Shown here: piece by piece, positions 16,406 through 24,655 of the stretch
Layout: each line of letters begins with the position of its first letter
How positions within the stretch are numbered: the first letter of the stretch is position 1
NCBI GenBank assembly: GCA_024636855.1
Contig: JAGXGG010000040.1
Coordinates: forward strand, 1-50,627
DNA from: Ignavibacteriota bacterium
Lineage (GTDB): Bacteria > Bacteroidota > Ignavibacteria > Kapaibacteriales > UBA2268
Reading direction: 5' to 3'
Length of the DNA: 50,627 nt
The notes under the pieces: model-generated
The model's database searches: none
The model's input: the letters and a program-made list of their open reading frames with translations, nothing else
What the model was told of the DNA's origin: nothing
Program-made: the position numbers and the translations under genes

Positions 16406-17680
16406 ATGAATATGGAAAATACAAATATGACAACTTCCGAAAAACTACACCTACTCCTAGATGGAGAATCACAAGGTATAGATACTGCCGAAGTTTTAAA
16501 CGAAGTTTCGAATAGCCCAGAGCTAACACAAGAGTTCCTAGATCTTGTGAAAATGAAGCAAATGATGAGTGGCGCTACGGAAGCACCTCCTGAGCATCTC
16601 CGTCGTACAGTAATGGCTGGGATTGGTCTTGGTGGTAGTGGACTATGGTACTATTTACAAAATAGCGGAATGGTAGCTGCTTCGGCTGCTTTTATATCAA
16701 GCAAAGTAGGGGCTGCCCTTATAGCTGGTATGGTAGGCGTATTTGCTACGTTTATGGTTATGAATAATAACGATAAACCTATCACCACTGATAATTCTAA
16801 ACCAATTATTAGCAATACGCAATATTCTGAGTTAGCAAGTGCTATGCCGATTGAAATGGAAGTACCTATAGTGTCTTCTGTATCTAAGAATACTAATACT
16901 AGCAGTAAATCAGGTCAAATCTATAGAGGAAATAACTCTAATAGAAGCTCTGTTGTTACTACAACTAGTAAACCAGCTACAAACTCTGAGAGCGTAATAG
17001 CAAGTAATAATATATATGATGTTAGTGAAAGTAAGAAAGAGTATAACACAAGTCAGAATTTTGAAATTCTACCAACTCCTTCAGTAAGTTTACCTGCTAA
17101 TAAAGAAATACTACCAAGCATTCAGACTGAAAGACCTAGTGGGTTTATAGTTAATCCTACTAATAGAACTATGGTCAATGAAACTGAACAGCAGATGTTA
17201 TTTAGTTTGCAAGGAAGAGGCATCACTAATAACTCTTTACAAACACCAGATATGTCAACTACAGAGGCTCCAGCTATCAATGATATAGGTATTGCTTTAA
17301 TGTATTCTGTGAACGATGAGTTTGAGTTAGGATTAGAGTTCGGACAAGAGTTCTTTGTGAAAAAAATAAATTCAAATAGCTTTAGTAATCAAGAAACTAT
17401 GCTAGAAAATCAGCTTTCATTTTGGGGCGGGGTTCGTGCAACATACAAGTTCAATGACTTGCAAATAATAGATGGTTTCAGACCGATGACGTCAATTCTA
17501 TTAGGTGGGACAAATCGCGGTTGGGTTACAAAAGTTTCAACTGGATTAGTATATGATATTTCTAATAAATTAGCTGTGTTCGGTGGACCTGAGTGGACTT
17601 CTGGTTTCTATCAATTCGACTCGCTACTATTGTCTACCCACAAATGGGGATTCCAATACGGGTTGGCTCTGAAATTTTAA
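16406..17680 (+). CDS. Putative anti-sigma-like membrane protein with barrel-like C-terminus
   Basis: A 424-residue protein cotranscribed with the ECF sigma factor (no gap). Residues 1-70 are a helical cytosolic region (EKLHLLLDGESQ, SPELTQEFLDLVK) with the layout of anti-sigma N-domains but no zinc-binding HxxxCxxC. One transmembrane helix lies near residues 92-113. A Ser/Thr/Asn-rich linker spans about 120-290. The last 130 residues are amphipathic strands with aromatic girdle-like spacing (FELGLEFGQEFF, WGFQYGLALKF) resembling an outer-membrane beta-barrel domain. Combining an inner-membrane helix with a barrel-like domain is odd. The role as sigma regulator is inferred from position. Confidence 0.6.
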   Translation: MNMENTNMTTSEKLHLLLDGESQGIDTAEVLNEVSNSPELTQEFLDLVKMKQMMSGATEAPPEHLRRTVMAGIGLGGSGLWYYLQNSGMVAASAAFISSKVGAALIAGMVGVFATFMVMNNNDKPITTDNSKPIISNTQYSELASAMPIEMEVPIVSSVSKNTNTSSKSGQIYRGNNSNRSSVVTTTSKPATNSESVIASNNIYDVSESKKEYNTSQNFEILPTPSVSLPANKEILPSIQTERPSGFIVNPTNRTMVNETEQQMLFSLQGRGITNNSLQTPDMSTTEAPAINDIGIALMYSVNDEFELGLEFGQEFFVKKINSNSFSNQETMLENQLSFWGGVRATYKFNDLQIIDGFRPMTSILLGGTNRGWVTKVSTGLVYDISNKLAVFGGPEWTSGFYQFDSLLLSTHKWGFQYGLALKF

Positions 17681-17686
17681 TTATAT

Positions 17687-17718
17687 AAAAAAAGAGTAGC
17701 ATCAGTTACTCTTTTTTT
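17687..17718. terminator. Bidirectional terminator
   Basis: AAAGAGTA pairs with TACTCTTT around a short loop. It has an A run on the left and a T run on the right, so it can stop both the sigma operon and the convergent minus-strand gene. Confidence 0.8.
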
Positions 17719-17721
17719 TAT

Positions 17722-18111
17722 CTATTTACCAGGTTGGGCAGTTTCTAAATTGTCTTCTATTAGGAAATCTTTTTTGATTTCTTCATATTCCTTTACATCT
17801 GGCATTGATATCTTTTCCTCTTTATCTGCATACCTTTCGTTGTCACTGAGCTTAACAGTGTACTTAGCACCAGGTTTTAACCCAGTTATAAAATAGTAAC
17901 CATCATTTTCTGATTTAGTGCGACCGTAATATATACGATTGCCTTTGCTATCAAAAGCTTCTACACGCATTGCGATTGGTTCTTTTGTGTCGCTATCAAC
18001 TACATAACCAGTTAGTGATAATACTACACCAAAGAATTGTGCTTCAGATACTTTGTAAGATGACATTAATCCAATCAAAGCTACAAGAGCTATTATTGCG
18101 ATTTTCTTCAT
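17722..18111 (-). CDS. Exported protein with carboxypeptidase-regulatory-like domain
   Basis: The start at 18111 gives MKKIAIIALVALIGLMSS, a normal signal peptide; the ATG four codons upstream only adds MAYK. The mature ~100 residues form one CarboxypepD_reg-like beta-sandwich (LTGYVVDSDTKEPIAMRVEAFD, then NDGYYFITGLKPGAKYTVKLS). This fold is common in Bacteroidota envelope proteins, usually as a domain of larger proteins; here it stands alone. It converges on the sigma operon across a shared terminator. The function is unknown. Confidence 0.8.
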   Translation of the reverse strand: MKKIAIIALVALIGLMSSYKVSEAQFFGVVLSLTGYVVDSDTKEPIAMRVEAFDSKGNRIYYGRTKSENDGYYFITGLKPGAKYTVKLSDNERYADKEEKISMPDVKEYEEIKKDFLIEDNLETAQPGK

Positions 18112-18123
18112 TTTATACGCCAT

Positions 18124-18372
18124 TATTAATTTATATTTCTATTGCTATATAATACTGATGAACATCATATTAGTTACATAAGAAATATAGTGCCAGAAAA
18201 ATTATAAATCCATAGGAAATACTATAACTACTAAGATAATAAGTAGTTAGTAGGGGGTATTAAAAAATGATGACAAAATTAAGAATTAGATTGTAAAGTA
18301 AATGTAATTCACACTGTGGAATTAATTTACTACGTATAAGTACCTAGTTGTATGGAGTTAAATGACTAAAGA
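18124..18372. other. Intergenic region with an inverted repeat
   Basis: I see no gene. A 13-bp, once-bulged inverted repeat at 18297-18332 (AGTAAATGTAATTC against GAATTAATTTACT) could form a long hairpin just past the 3' end of the neighbouring lipoprotein gene, but lacks a T run. A weaker hairpin AACTACT/AGTAGTT lies at 18226-18248. The promoter of the downstream gene must lie between 18124 and about 18220. Confidence 0.45.
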
Positions 18373-18987
18373 TTATTCTATTTCTAGTGAATCCAATGTG
18401 ATAGTGATACTGTCAGCACCTATTTGGTAATTTAACTCTATGAAACCGTATTTATCATTGTAATAAAAAGTAGCTGAAGTATCAGTAGTATTATTTCTAT
18501 AAGCTTTTAAAACCCAACAAGAGTCTTTGATAATGGGATTGTTAACCATTTCTCTACCCATTACTTTGATATAACCTTCAACCGCTACTCCATTATAGGG
18601 ACTATGTATGAATTTGACAGTATGCTCTGTGTGTATAGAATCACCGATAGCTACTGGGAACTCGATAGTTGGAGGAGGTAGAAGATTTGTTAGATCTAAG
18701 TATTCTCCAAAAGGGTGGGGGAGCTGAATCTTCAGTGTGCTATTGGCTACGTTCGTTTCTATGCTATTACTTGTACTACTGACCTTATCTTGTCTAACTT
18801 CTGTTTCTAATAGAATTTTAGAGACAAATCCAGAAACTACTGTTTTTTCGACAGTCATTATATCTTCGAATTCTGAATTCGAGTATTTTACTTTGTATAT
18901 ATATTTCACTCCGTCTTGGTAGGGAGTTTGCTCTGAGCAAGAAGTGAGTATAAGAGTTGCTATTAGTGTGATTATTGTTTTTTTCAT
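18373..18987 (-). CDS. Lipoprotein of unknown function
   Basis: The 204-residue protein has a lipoprotein signal ending LILTSCSEQ (Cys17). The mature part is beta-rich (YKVKYSNSEFEDIMTVEKTVV; CWVLKAYRN; YGFIELNYQIGADS) and looks like a small secreted barrel or LolA-type fold. I do not recognise the family. It lies 4 bases after ribD on the same strand, so it is probably expressed with ribD and the short lipoprotein upstream, but nothing ties it to riboflavin synthesis. Confidence 0.75.
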   Translation of the reverse strand: MKKTIITLIATLILTSCSEQTPYQDGVKYIYKVKYSNSEFEDIMTVEKTVVSGFVSKILLETEVRQDKVSSTSNSIETNVANSTLKIQLPHPFGEYLDLTNLLPPPTIEFPVAIGDSIHTEHTVKFIHSPYNGVAVEGYIKVMGREMVNNPIIKDSCWVLKAYRNNTTDTSATFYYNDKYGFIELNYQIGADSITITLDSLEIE

Positions 18988-18991
18988 AGCT

Positions 18992-20089
18992 TTACTTTCT
19001 TATCCAAACTGCTTTAATATCTGTACCTATCACTTCTGTTTTAGATAGACGGAACCGGCTATCAACCGATAAGTGAAGGGGTCTGATGTATTCGAAAGGT
19101 GATATACCATTTCCTAGTATCTTTGGACTTTGATATGTTATTATTTCATCTATAAAGTCAAGCTCATAGAACTCAGAGAAGAGCTTAGCTCCACCTTCTA
19201 GCATTAAGTGCCCTAGGTGATGTTCCTTTAGAATATCACGAAGTGCTGTCATTGCATCTACTTTGCCTTTACTATTTTTTGATATAGATTTCACGTTAAG
19301 TCCTTCGCTTCGCAACCGATCTACTAGCTTTATATTTTGAGCTTCGTTTGTACAGTAGATTATTGTGTTTTCAGTAGCATTATCATCTTTAAGTATATGA
19401 GAACTTAACGGAAGCTGTAGATGACTTGCTAATATTACTCTCTTAGGATTCCGACCTTGAACTAATCGAACATCTAGTATAGGATTATCTTGGCGAACAG
19501 TACCGCTCCCAACTAATATAGCATCTACTTCAGTTCGGAATCTATGTACGTCTGTTCTGCTTTCTTCACACGAGATCCATTTACTTTCGTGATCTCTTTG
19601 GGCTATAAATCCATCGAGTGTAATTGCAAACTTTGCTGTAACAAAAGGTCTTTTCTCAATCATATTAGTTATAAAAACTTTGTTGAGTATGTTAGCTTCC
19701 TCTTCTAATATGCCTACAGTTGTTTCTATTCCATTGCCTTGCAATGCAAATACACCATTACCCTTAACTATTGGATTGGGGTCTTCCATGGCTATCACTA
19801 CTCTGTCGGGTTTCTTTTCTATAAGCAAATCAGTACAAGGTGGGGTTTTCCCATGATGAGTGCAAGGTTCTAAAGTAACATATACGGTGCATCCTTTCAA
19901 ATCACCATCTATCTTGCTAATAGCATCTACTTCAGCATGTGGACCGCCAAACTCTCTGTGATATCCAGTAGCTATTACACTATCATTTTTGACTATTATA
20001 CATCCGACAAGCGGGTTAGGGGAGACATTGCCTCTACCTAATTCAGCTTGCTCTATAGCGAGTTGCATATATTTATTATCAGTACTCAT
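18992..20089 (-). CDS. ribD: Bifunctional riboflavin deaminase/reductase
   Basis: The enzyme deaminates and then reduces the pyrimidine intermediate after GTP cyclohydrolase II in riboflavin synthesis. The 365 residues hold an N-terminal zinc deaminase (His51-Ala-Glu53 in HAEVDAI; Cys76 and Cys85 in EPCTHHGKTPPC) and a C-terminal RibD-type reductase (KFAITLDGFIA, VDAILVGSGTVRQDNP, LEGGAKLFSEF). Both domains are complete. It overlaps the upstream lipoprotein gene by ATGA. Other rib genes are not in the window. Confidence 0.96.
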   Translation of the reverse strand: MSTDNKYMQLAIEQAELGRGNVSPNPLVGCIIVKNDSVIATGYHREFGGPHAEVDAISKIDGDLKGCTVYVTLEPCTHHGKTPPCTDLLIEKKPDRVVIAMEDPNPIVKGNGVFALQGNGIETTVGILEEEANILNKVFITNMIEKRPFVTAKFAITLDGFIAQRDHESKWISCEESRTDVHRFRTEVDAILVGSGTVRQDNPILDVRLVQGRNPKRVILASHLQLPLSSHILKDDNATENTIIYCTNEAQNIKLVDRLRSEGLNVKSISKNSKGKVDAMTALRDILKEHHLGHLMLEGGAKLFSEFYELDFIDEIITYQSPKILGNGISPFEYIRPLHLSVDSRFRLSKTEVIGTDIKAVWIRK

Positions 20090-20553
20090 TCTCTTAATCT
20101 TATTCTTTTAGTAAAAATCATTTCATTGGGTTTAGTAGGCAAAATCAAATAAATTTCGATTTCGTCTAGTTCTTCGAATAGATTTACTCCATTATGAGAG
20201 TAAGCATAAACTTTCTTTTCACCAGTTAATAAAGGTTCTACAGGGGAGATAGCACTAAAAAAATTCTTACTTTCGGAAGTGTTCAATATTATTTTACCAT
20301 CTGTATCTTTGATTATCACTCTTAGTTGCTCCGAAGAAGGGAAATGATACTCTTGGACGTTCAATAATTTCTCAAGTTCTAGACTTAGTGTAAAGTTATT
20401 TTGGTTAATCGTATAAGATGGAGTGACTAAGAAAACTGAATCAACCGAATAAAATGGAGTTTCAGTCTTATCTATTTCTATAGTTTTAGTAGAAGCACAA
20501 CTATAAATAGATGAGAATAGTAATAAAATCGTTATATTGTATATGAAACTCAT
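20086..20553 (-). CDS. Small lipoprotein upstream of ribD
   Basis: 155 residues with a lipoprotein signal (ILLLFSSIYSCAST, Cys19). The mature region is strand-rich, with TKPNEMIFTKRIRLRE at the end. I do not recognise the family. Its stop overlaps the ribD start by 4 bases, and its start lies 29 bases from the divergent plus-strand gene at 20583, so the two share a very short promoter region. Confidence 0.7.
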   Translation of the reverse strand: MSFIYNITILLLFSSIYSCASTKTIEIDKTETPFYSVDSVFLVTPSYTINQNNFTLSLELEKLLNVQEYHFPSSEQLRVIIKDTDGKIILNTSESKNFFSAISPVEPLLTGEKKVYAYSHNGVNLFEELDEIEIYLILPTKPNEMIFTKRIRLRE

Positions 20554-20582
20554 ATAAACCTTAATAAATCATAAATAAGCAA

Positions 20583-21353
20583 ATGAAGAACTTTACAATA
20601 TACTATATTATTTTGATAATTACATTACTACCTGTTACTCTACTCTCTGATGGTTCAGCGGGTGAAGAAGCAACTTACGAATCTAGAAGAATCGTAGATA
20701 TGCCAACAGCTGGGGTTATCCCCAAAGGTACTTTCGAAGTAAATGCACTACTTATGCAGTCTGGCGGTATGATGGTAGAGTTTGCAGCTTCACCATTTGA
20801 GAATTTCATGATTGGTGCTAGCTTTGGTGGTAGTAATATAATTGGTATTAGTACTCCAGTATTTCAAGCTTTCCCAGGACTACAGATAAAGTATAGAGTT
20901 CTAGACGAGACTAAGACACTTCCTGCATTTGCTCTTGGTGTAAACACACAAGGTCTAGGACTATATAAAGATTCTCTAGAGCGATATCAAACCCTCTCCC
21001 CAGGAATTTATTTATCTTCATCAAAGAGTTTCAAATGGCCAGTGGGGTTAGTATTTGTACATGCTGGTATTAACTATTCACTAGAGCCAAAAATTGATGA
21101 CAGAAGTATTAACTTCTATTTCGGAGCAGAGCAAACAATCTATAAAAGAATATCAATAGCTACTGAGTTTAATGTAAATCTAGAAGATAATTCATCTGTT
21201 ATGGACAGTAAAGGATTGCTGAATTTCCAAGTGAAATGGGCTGCCTCAGAGGATTTGACAGTTGCTCTTATGTTCAGAGATGCGTTTGCGAATTTTAAAG
21301 CTTCGAACTCATTAGTTAGATTCGTCGGTTTCGAGTACATTAGCCGATTCTAG
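20583..21353 (+). CDS. Outer-membrane beta-barrel-like protein
   Basis: The 256 residues start with a signal peptide (MKNFTIYYIILIITLLPVTLLS). The mature protein has repeated amphipathic strands (GTFEVNALLMQSGGMMVEFAAS, GLQIKYRVL, GLVFVHAGINYSL, LNFQVKWAASEDLTVALMF) and ends FVGFEYISRF. A terminal Phe is typical of proteins assembled by the BAM complex. The layout resembles the DUF6588/YjbH-like barrels used in surface structures, but I do not assign a family. It converges on the phosphatase gene with a 10-bp gap. Confidence 0.68.
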   Translation: MKNFTIYYIILIITLLPVTLLSDGSAGEEATYESRRIVDMPTAGVIPKGTFEVNALLMQSGGMMVEFAASPFENFMIGASFGGSNIIGISTPVFQAFPGLQIKYRVLDETKTLPAFALGVNTQGLGLYKDSLERYQTLSPGIYLSSSKSFKWPVGLVFVHAGINYSLEPKIDDRSINFYFGAEQTIYKRISIATEFNVNLEDNSSVMDSKGLLNFQVKWAASEDLTVALMFRDAFANFKASNSLVRFVGFEYISRF

Positions 21354-21363
21354 GTTACAAAGA

Positions 21364-22920
21364 CTATTTCTTTTTGAGAACGACTATACTAATATCGTCA
21401 GTTAAGTGGTCATTGTGAGAGTATTTTTGGGCTTCATTCAGTATATATTCAACTGCAGCTTTTGGTTGTAGCTTTACTGCTTCAGCTACAATATTCTTTA
21501 CTCCATCCATACCCAATTCATTACCATCAGGATCTGTTGCCTCGTTGAGACCATCAGTGTACATAACCAAAGTGTCTTCGAATGGGAGTATTTCTGAATT
21601 ATAGACTAGTGGTGACGGCAAAAAGCCAAGAATAACTCCACCTACTTTCAATTCCTTCAAATCACCATTAGAAGATAGTAGAGGATAAAAATGCCCTGCG
21701 TTTATATATTCGAATGTATTTTTGTCACTATCAAGTAAACAGAAGAAAGCAGTGATGAACATATCCTTAGCTGTATTGCGATACACTACTTTGTTGACGG
21801 TATCTACTAGTGACTTTAGGTCTTTCTCTATAGGTGCTAGGGATTGAATAGCAGCTTGCATATTGGACATAATCAGGGCTGCAGGCATTCCTTTGCCAGT
21901 TACATCGGCAATCACAAATAGGTATTTGCTATCAGATATTTTAACATAGTCAAAATAATCCCCACCTACCTCGCTTGAGGGTTTTGTCATTCCATAAAAG
22001 CTAAATCTATCGGTCTCTAGTATACTTTTTGGTAGTAATCTTTTCTGTATTTCTGTTGCTAATCCTAGCTCAGTCTCGAATCTTTTCTTCTCTATTTCTT
22101 CTTGTATTAATCGTTCATTTTCGAGAGCTGATATTGCCGTAGAAGCCAAACTAGAGACAAAGCTGAAATCCTGCTCATCGTATTCTCCATGCATTTTAGG
22201 CCCGATAATCAAATACCCTTCCGTATTGCCAGATATATTCATTGGAGTTGCTATCTTGATTATATCTCTATATTCTATTTCTAAATCCTTACGAATTTTG
22301 ATTTTCTTTAACTTAGGTATTATACTTGATAGTTCGCGGTCAGTTATACCTAGTGTATTTCTCAGAATTGTATTTTCACCATTTGTTTTTACAACGGCAA
22401 ATTTATTTGTCATCAGCTGCCCCATTATATTGAAGGCTAATGCTTTTACGATTTTCTCTTCGGAAGACAAGCCGCTGAAGCTACGACTAATTTCGAAAAG
22501 CGTTTCTAATAGTTGGCTTTTCTTTTCTGCTTGTATTTTTTGGAATTGAAGTTTCTGGAAATTATAGTAGTTTTCTAGAGCTGTAACTGCAATTGAAATA
22601 ATCAATTTCACGTATTGCTTTTCTACATCAGAAATTTGTGATTCTATTACTTTTTGACCCAATTGGAACACATATTTTATATTGTTATCTATAAATATTT
22701 CTTCTGTTATTTGGGTGTCGCACTCAAGTTTTCCTTTTTTGAAAGTAGTAACTAATTTATTGTCCACATACTTTGTAGCTTTTACCCCACAAATACTCAA
22801 CTTACCTATTATAGTAAATAGAGTGGAGTTGATTATAAACTCCTCGCTCAGATTCTGTGTCAACTTATTGCTGAAATCTAATAGCGAAGTTAGATTAATA
22901 AGTTCTTTGTTTATATTCAT
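21364..22920 (-). CDS. PP2C-type serine phosphatase with GAF domain (RsbU/SpoIIE-like)
   Basis: A 518-residue soluble regulator. The N-terminal half holds a GAF-like sensor region (about residues 115-270; SLASTAISALENERL). A linker coiled coil follows, then a SpoIIE-type phosphatase (about residues 290-518): EIQKRLLPKS, SEVGGDYFDYV (metal Asp), IADVTGKGMPAALIMS, VMYTDGLNEA and HLTDDISIVVLKK. Such enzymes dephosphorylate anti-anti-sigma factors in partner-switching cascades. No anti-sigma kinase or STAS protein is adjacent, so its target is unknown. It starts next to the stop of the beta-propeller lipoprotein. Confidence 0.9.
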   Translation of the reverse strand: MNINKELINLTSLLDFSNKLTQNLSEEFIINSTLFTIIGKLSICGVKATKYVDNKLVTTFKKGKLECDTQITEEIFIDNNIKYVFQLGQKVIESQISDVEKQYVKLIISIAVTALENYYNFQKLQFQKIQAEKKSQLLETLFEISRSFSGLSSEEKIVKALAFNIMGQLMTNKFAVVKTNGENTILRNTLGITDRELSSIIPKLKKIKIRKDLEIEYRDIIKIATPMNISGNTEGYLIIGPKMHGEYDEQDFSFVSSLASTAISALENERLIQEEIEKKRFETELGLATEIQKRLLPKSILETDRFSFYGMTKPSSEVGGDYFDYVKISDSKYLFVIADVTGKGMPAALIMSNMQAAIQSLAPIEKDLKSLVDTVNKVVYRNTAKDMFITAFFCLLDSDKNTFEYINAGHFYPLLSSNGDLKELKVGGVILGFLPSPLVYNSEILPFEDTLVMYTDGLNEATDPDGNELGMDGVKNIVAEAVKLQPKAAVEYILNEAQKYSHNDHLTDDISIVVLKKK

Positions 22921-23955
22921 CTAATTAGAAAGATGGAAACAATTAGTACTAATTGGTATTTCTATATCGCCGACAACTCGCCCATTTACAGCGCTTGCTT
23001 CTGCCAATTTTGCTCCAGAAGCTGTATGTTCTAGCATATAGAGACCATTCCTTTGAGAATTAAATTCAATTCGAGAAAATATTCTTTTACTTACATCGAA
23101 GAGATTTCCGTTATTACGTGTATCCAATCTAAGCAATCCCTTGTTACTAGTAACAAAGGCATATCCAATAGGGGTAGTTGCTAAGTCAGTAGGTATTACT
23201 TCAGTAGCATCTATCTGATTATCACCTATTTCTCTAGTGTATCTTACAGTTCTATCATTAGGGTTTATAAAGTGAACTTGAGTAGGAATAGTAACGGGAG
23301 TCTCATCTCCATTCTTTGTACTAAAACCTTGAGTAACAACCAAGACCTCATTCTCAGACGTAATAGAAGAAAGTAAAGGTATTCCAGTTAATTTTATATT
23401 ACCATCATTTCTGTAACTTCTGACGTCTAATACACTGACGCTTTGAGATTGTGATTCCGTCATAAATACATAGCTACCATAATTAGTAATAGAAGTTACT
23501 AAACTTTTCCCGTCTAAAGTTCTTGCACTTTTATTGAAGACCAAATCATAATTAACTATATAAGGTGCATACTTGAACATAACAAAACCATCTGCTACAT
23601 TAGCAAAGCTAATATCGAATGGACCTGAGCCAAATGGGAATTCGCTTTCTGCAAGTAAAGTATCAGAAACTGCATCCAATACGAACATTTTATCATCACC
23701 AGGAACTAGAACGTAAATTCTTTTTTGAAATTCACGTATATTCGAGATAGGTGAGTTGATAGTAATGCCAGCATTCGCAAGCAAATTTGCTTTTGATACT
23801 TCCATACTTGGATAATGATATATACTCACATCATTAGATACAGAATCCGATAGATATAAATCTAACGATATGATTGAATTATCAATAACCCTCTCTTCTT
23901 TTCCGCAAGAGCTAATCAAAAAAGCTAATGATATTAGCAAGATTAATTTTTTCAT
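22921..23955 (-). CDS. Lipoprotein with YncE-like beta-propeller repeats
   Basis: 344 residues with the lipobox LAFLISSCGKEE (Cys17). The remaining sequence shows repeated YVLVPGDDKMFVLDAVSD, GYAFVTSNKGLLRLDTRNN and NGLYMLEHTASGAKLAE units, typical of a seven-bladed YncE/SMP-30-like propeller in the periplasm. I do not know its ligand. Its start overlaps the end of the PLP-homeostasis gene by ATGA, so the two are translationally coupled. It ends one base before the phosphatase gene begins. Confidence 0.75.
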   Translation of the reverse strand: MKKLILLISLAFLISSCGKEERVIDNSIISLDLYLSDSVSNDVSIYHYPSMEVSKANLLANAGITINSPISNIREFQKRIYVLVPGDDKMFVLDAVSDTLLAESEFPFGSGPFDISFANVADGFVMFKYAPYIVNYDLVFNKSARTLDGKSLVTSITNYGSYVFMTESQSQSVSVLDVRSYRNDGNIKLTGIPLLSSITSENEVLVVTQGFSTKNGDETPVTIPTQVHFINPNDRTVRYTREIGDNQIDATEVIPTDLATTPIGYAFVTSNKGLLRLDTRNNGNLFDVSKRIFSRIEFNSQRNGLYMLEHTASGAKLAEASAVNGRVVGDIEIPISTNCFHLSN

Positions 23956-24653
23956 TTTGTATATTCTCTTTTTCCAAAAATTGCAGTGCCTATTCTTATC
24001 ATAGTCGCACCTTCTTCTATCGCTTCTTGATAATCAGATGTCATCCCCATTGATAACTCTGGTAATTCAATTGATAGATTCATCTCTATCTCATCTCTTA
24101 TTTTTCGTAGTAATTTGAATTCAGCTTTTCGCTCTTCGTCTGTACTCTCTAGTCCAGATATGGTCATCAATCCTACGAATTTAACATTTTCTAAACCCAT
24201 AGAGCTTCTTATTACCTCTTCGGCTTCACGTGGTTCGCATCCTGATTTGGAGTCTTCTCCAGATGTATTTACTTGTAAGAGCAAATCAATAATTCTGTTG
24301 TTTTCTTTTGCTCTTTTATCTATTTCCTTTGCTAATTTTAGCTTGTATACGGAATGTATGCAATTCACAAAAGGTGCTATATACTTCACCTTATTAGTTT
24401 GCAAATGACCTATGAAATGCCACTCTATATTCCTTTTCATTTCATTAGAAATAGTCTCGTATTTGTCAACCATTTCTTGGACATAATTCTCACCGAACAC
24501 TCTTAATCCCGACTCATAAGCATTAATCAAAGCTTCTACTGGATGCGATTTGGAAACAGAAAGTATCTTTATTTTTGAAACTTTGTCACTATCTATAGAG
24601 TGCAATATCTCATTGTAGTTTTCTATGTACTCACTTACTTCTAAAACAGCCAA
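23952..24653 (-). CDS. YggS-family pyridoxal-phosphate homeostasis protein
   Basis: A 233-residue soluble protein that binds PLP and balances vitamin B6 and amino-acid pools. The PLP lysine is Lys35 in ILSVSKSHP; FGENYVQEM, WHFIGHLQTNK and MGMTSDYQEAIEEGATMIRIGTAIFG complete the family signature. This is the bacterial homologue of human PLPBP. It overlaps the beta-propeller lipoprotein by ATGA and follows the M1 peptidase stop by 2 bases, so it belongs to a three-gene message of otherwise unrelated functions. Confidence 0.94.
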   Translation of the reverse strand: MAVLEVSEYIENYNEILHSIDSDKVSKIKILSVSKSHPVEALINAYESGLRVFGENYVQEMVDKYETISNEMKRNIEWHFIGHLQTNKVKYIAPFVNCIHSVYKLKLAKEIDKRAKENNRIIDLLLQVNTSGEDSKSGCEPREAEEVIRSSMGLENVKFVGLMTISGLESTDEERKAEFKLLRKIRDEIEMNLSIELPELSMGMTSDYQEAIEEGATMIRIGTAIFGKREYTK

Positions 24654-24655
24654 TT

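Noticed and set aside
18226-18248. AACTACT/AGTAGTT hairpin as a terminator
   Set aside because: The stem is AT-rich and no T run follows on either strand.
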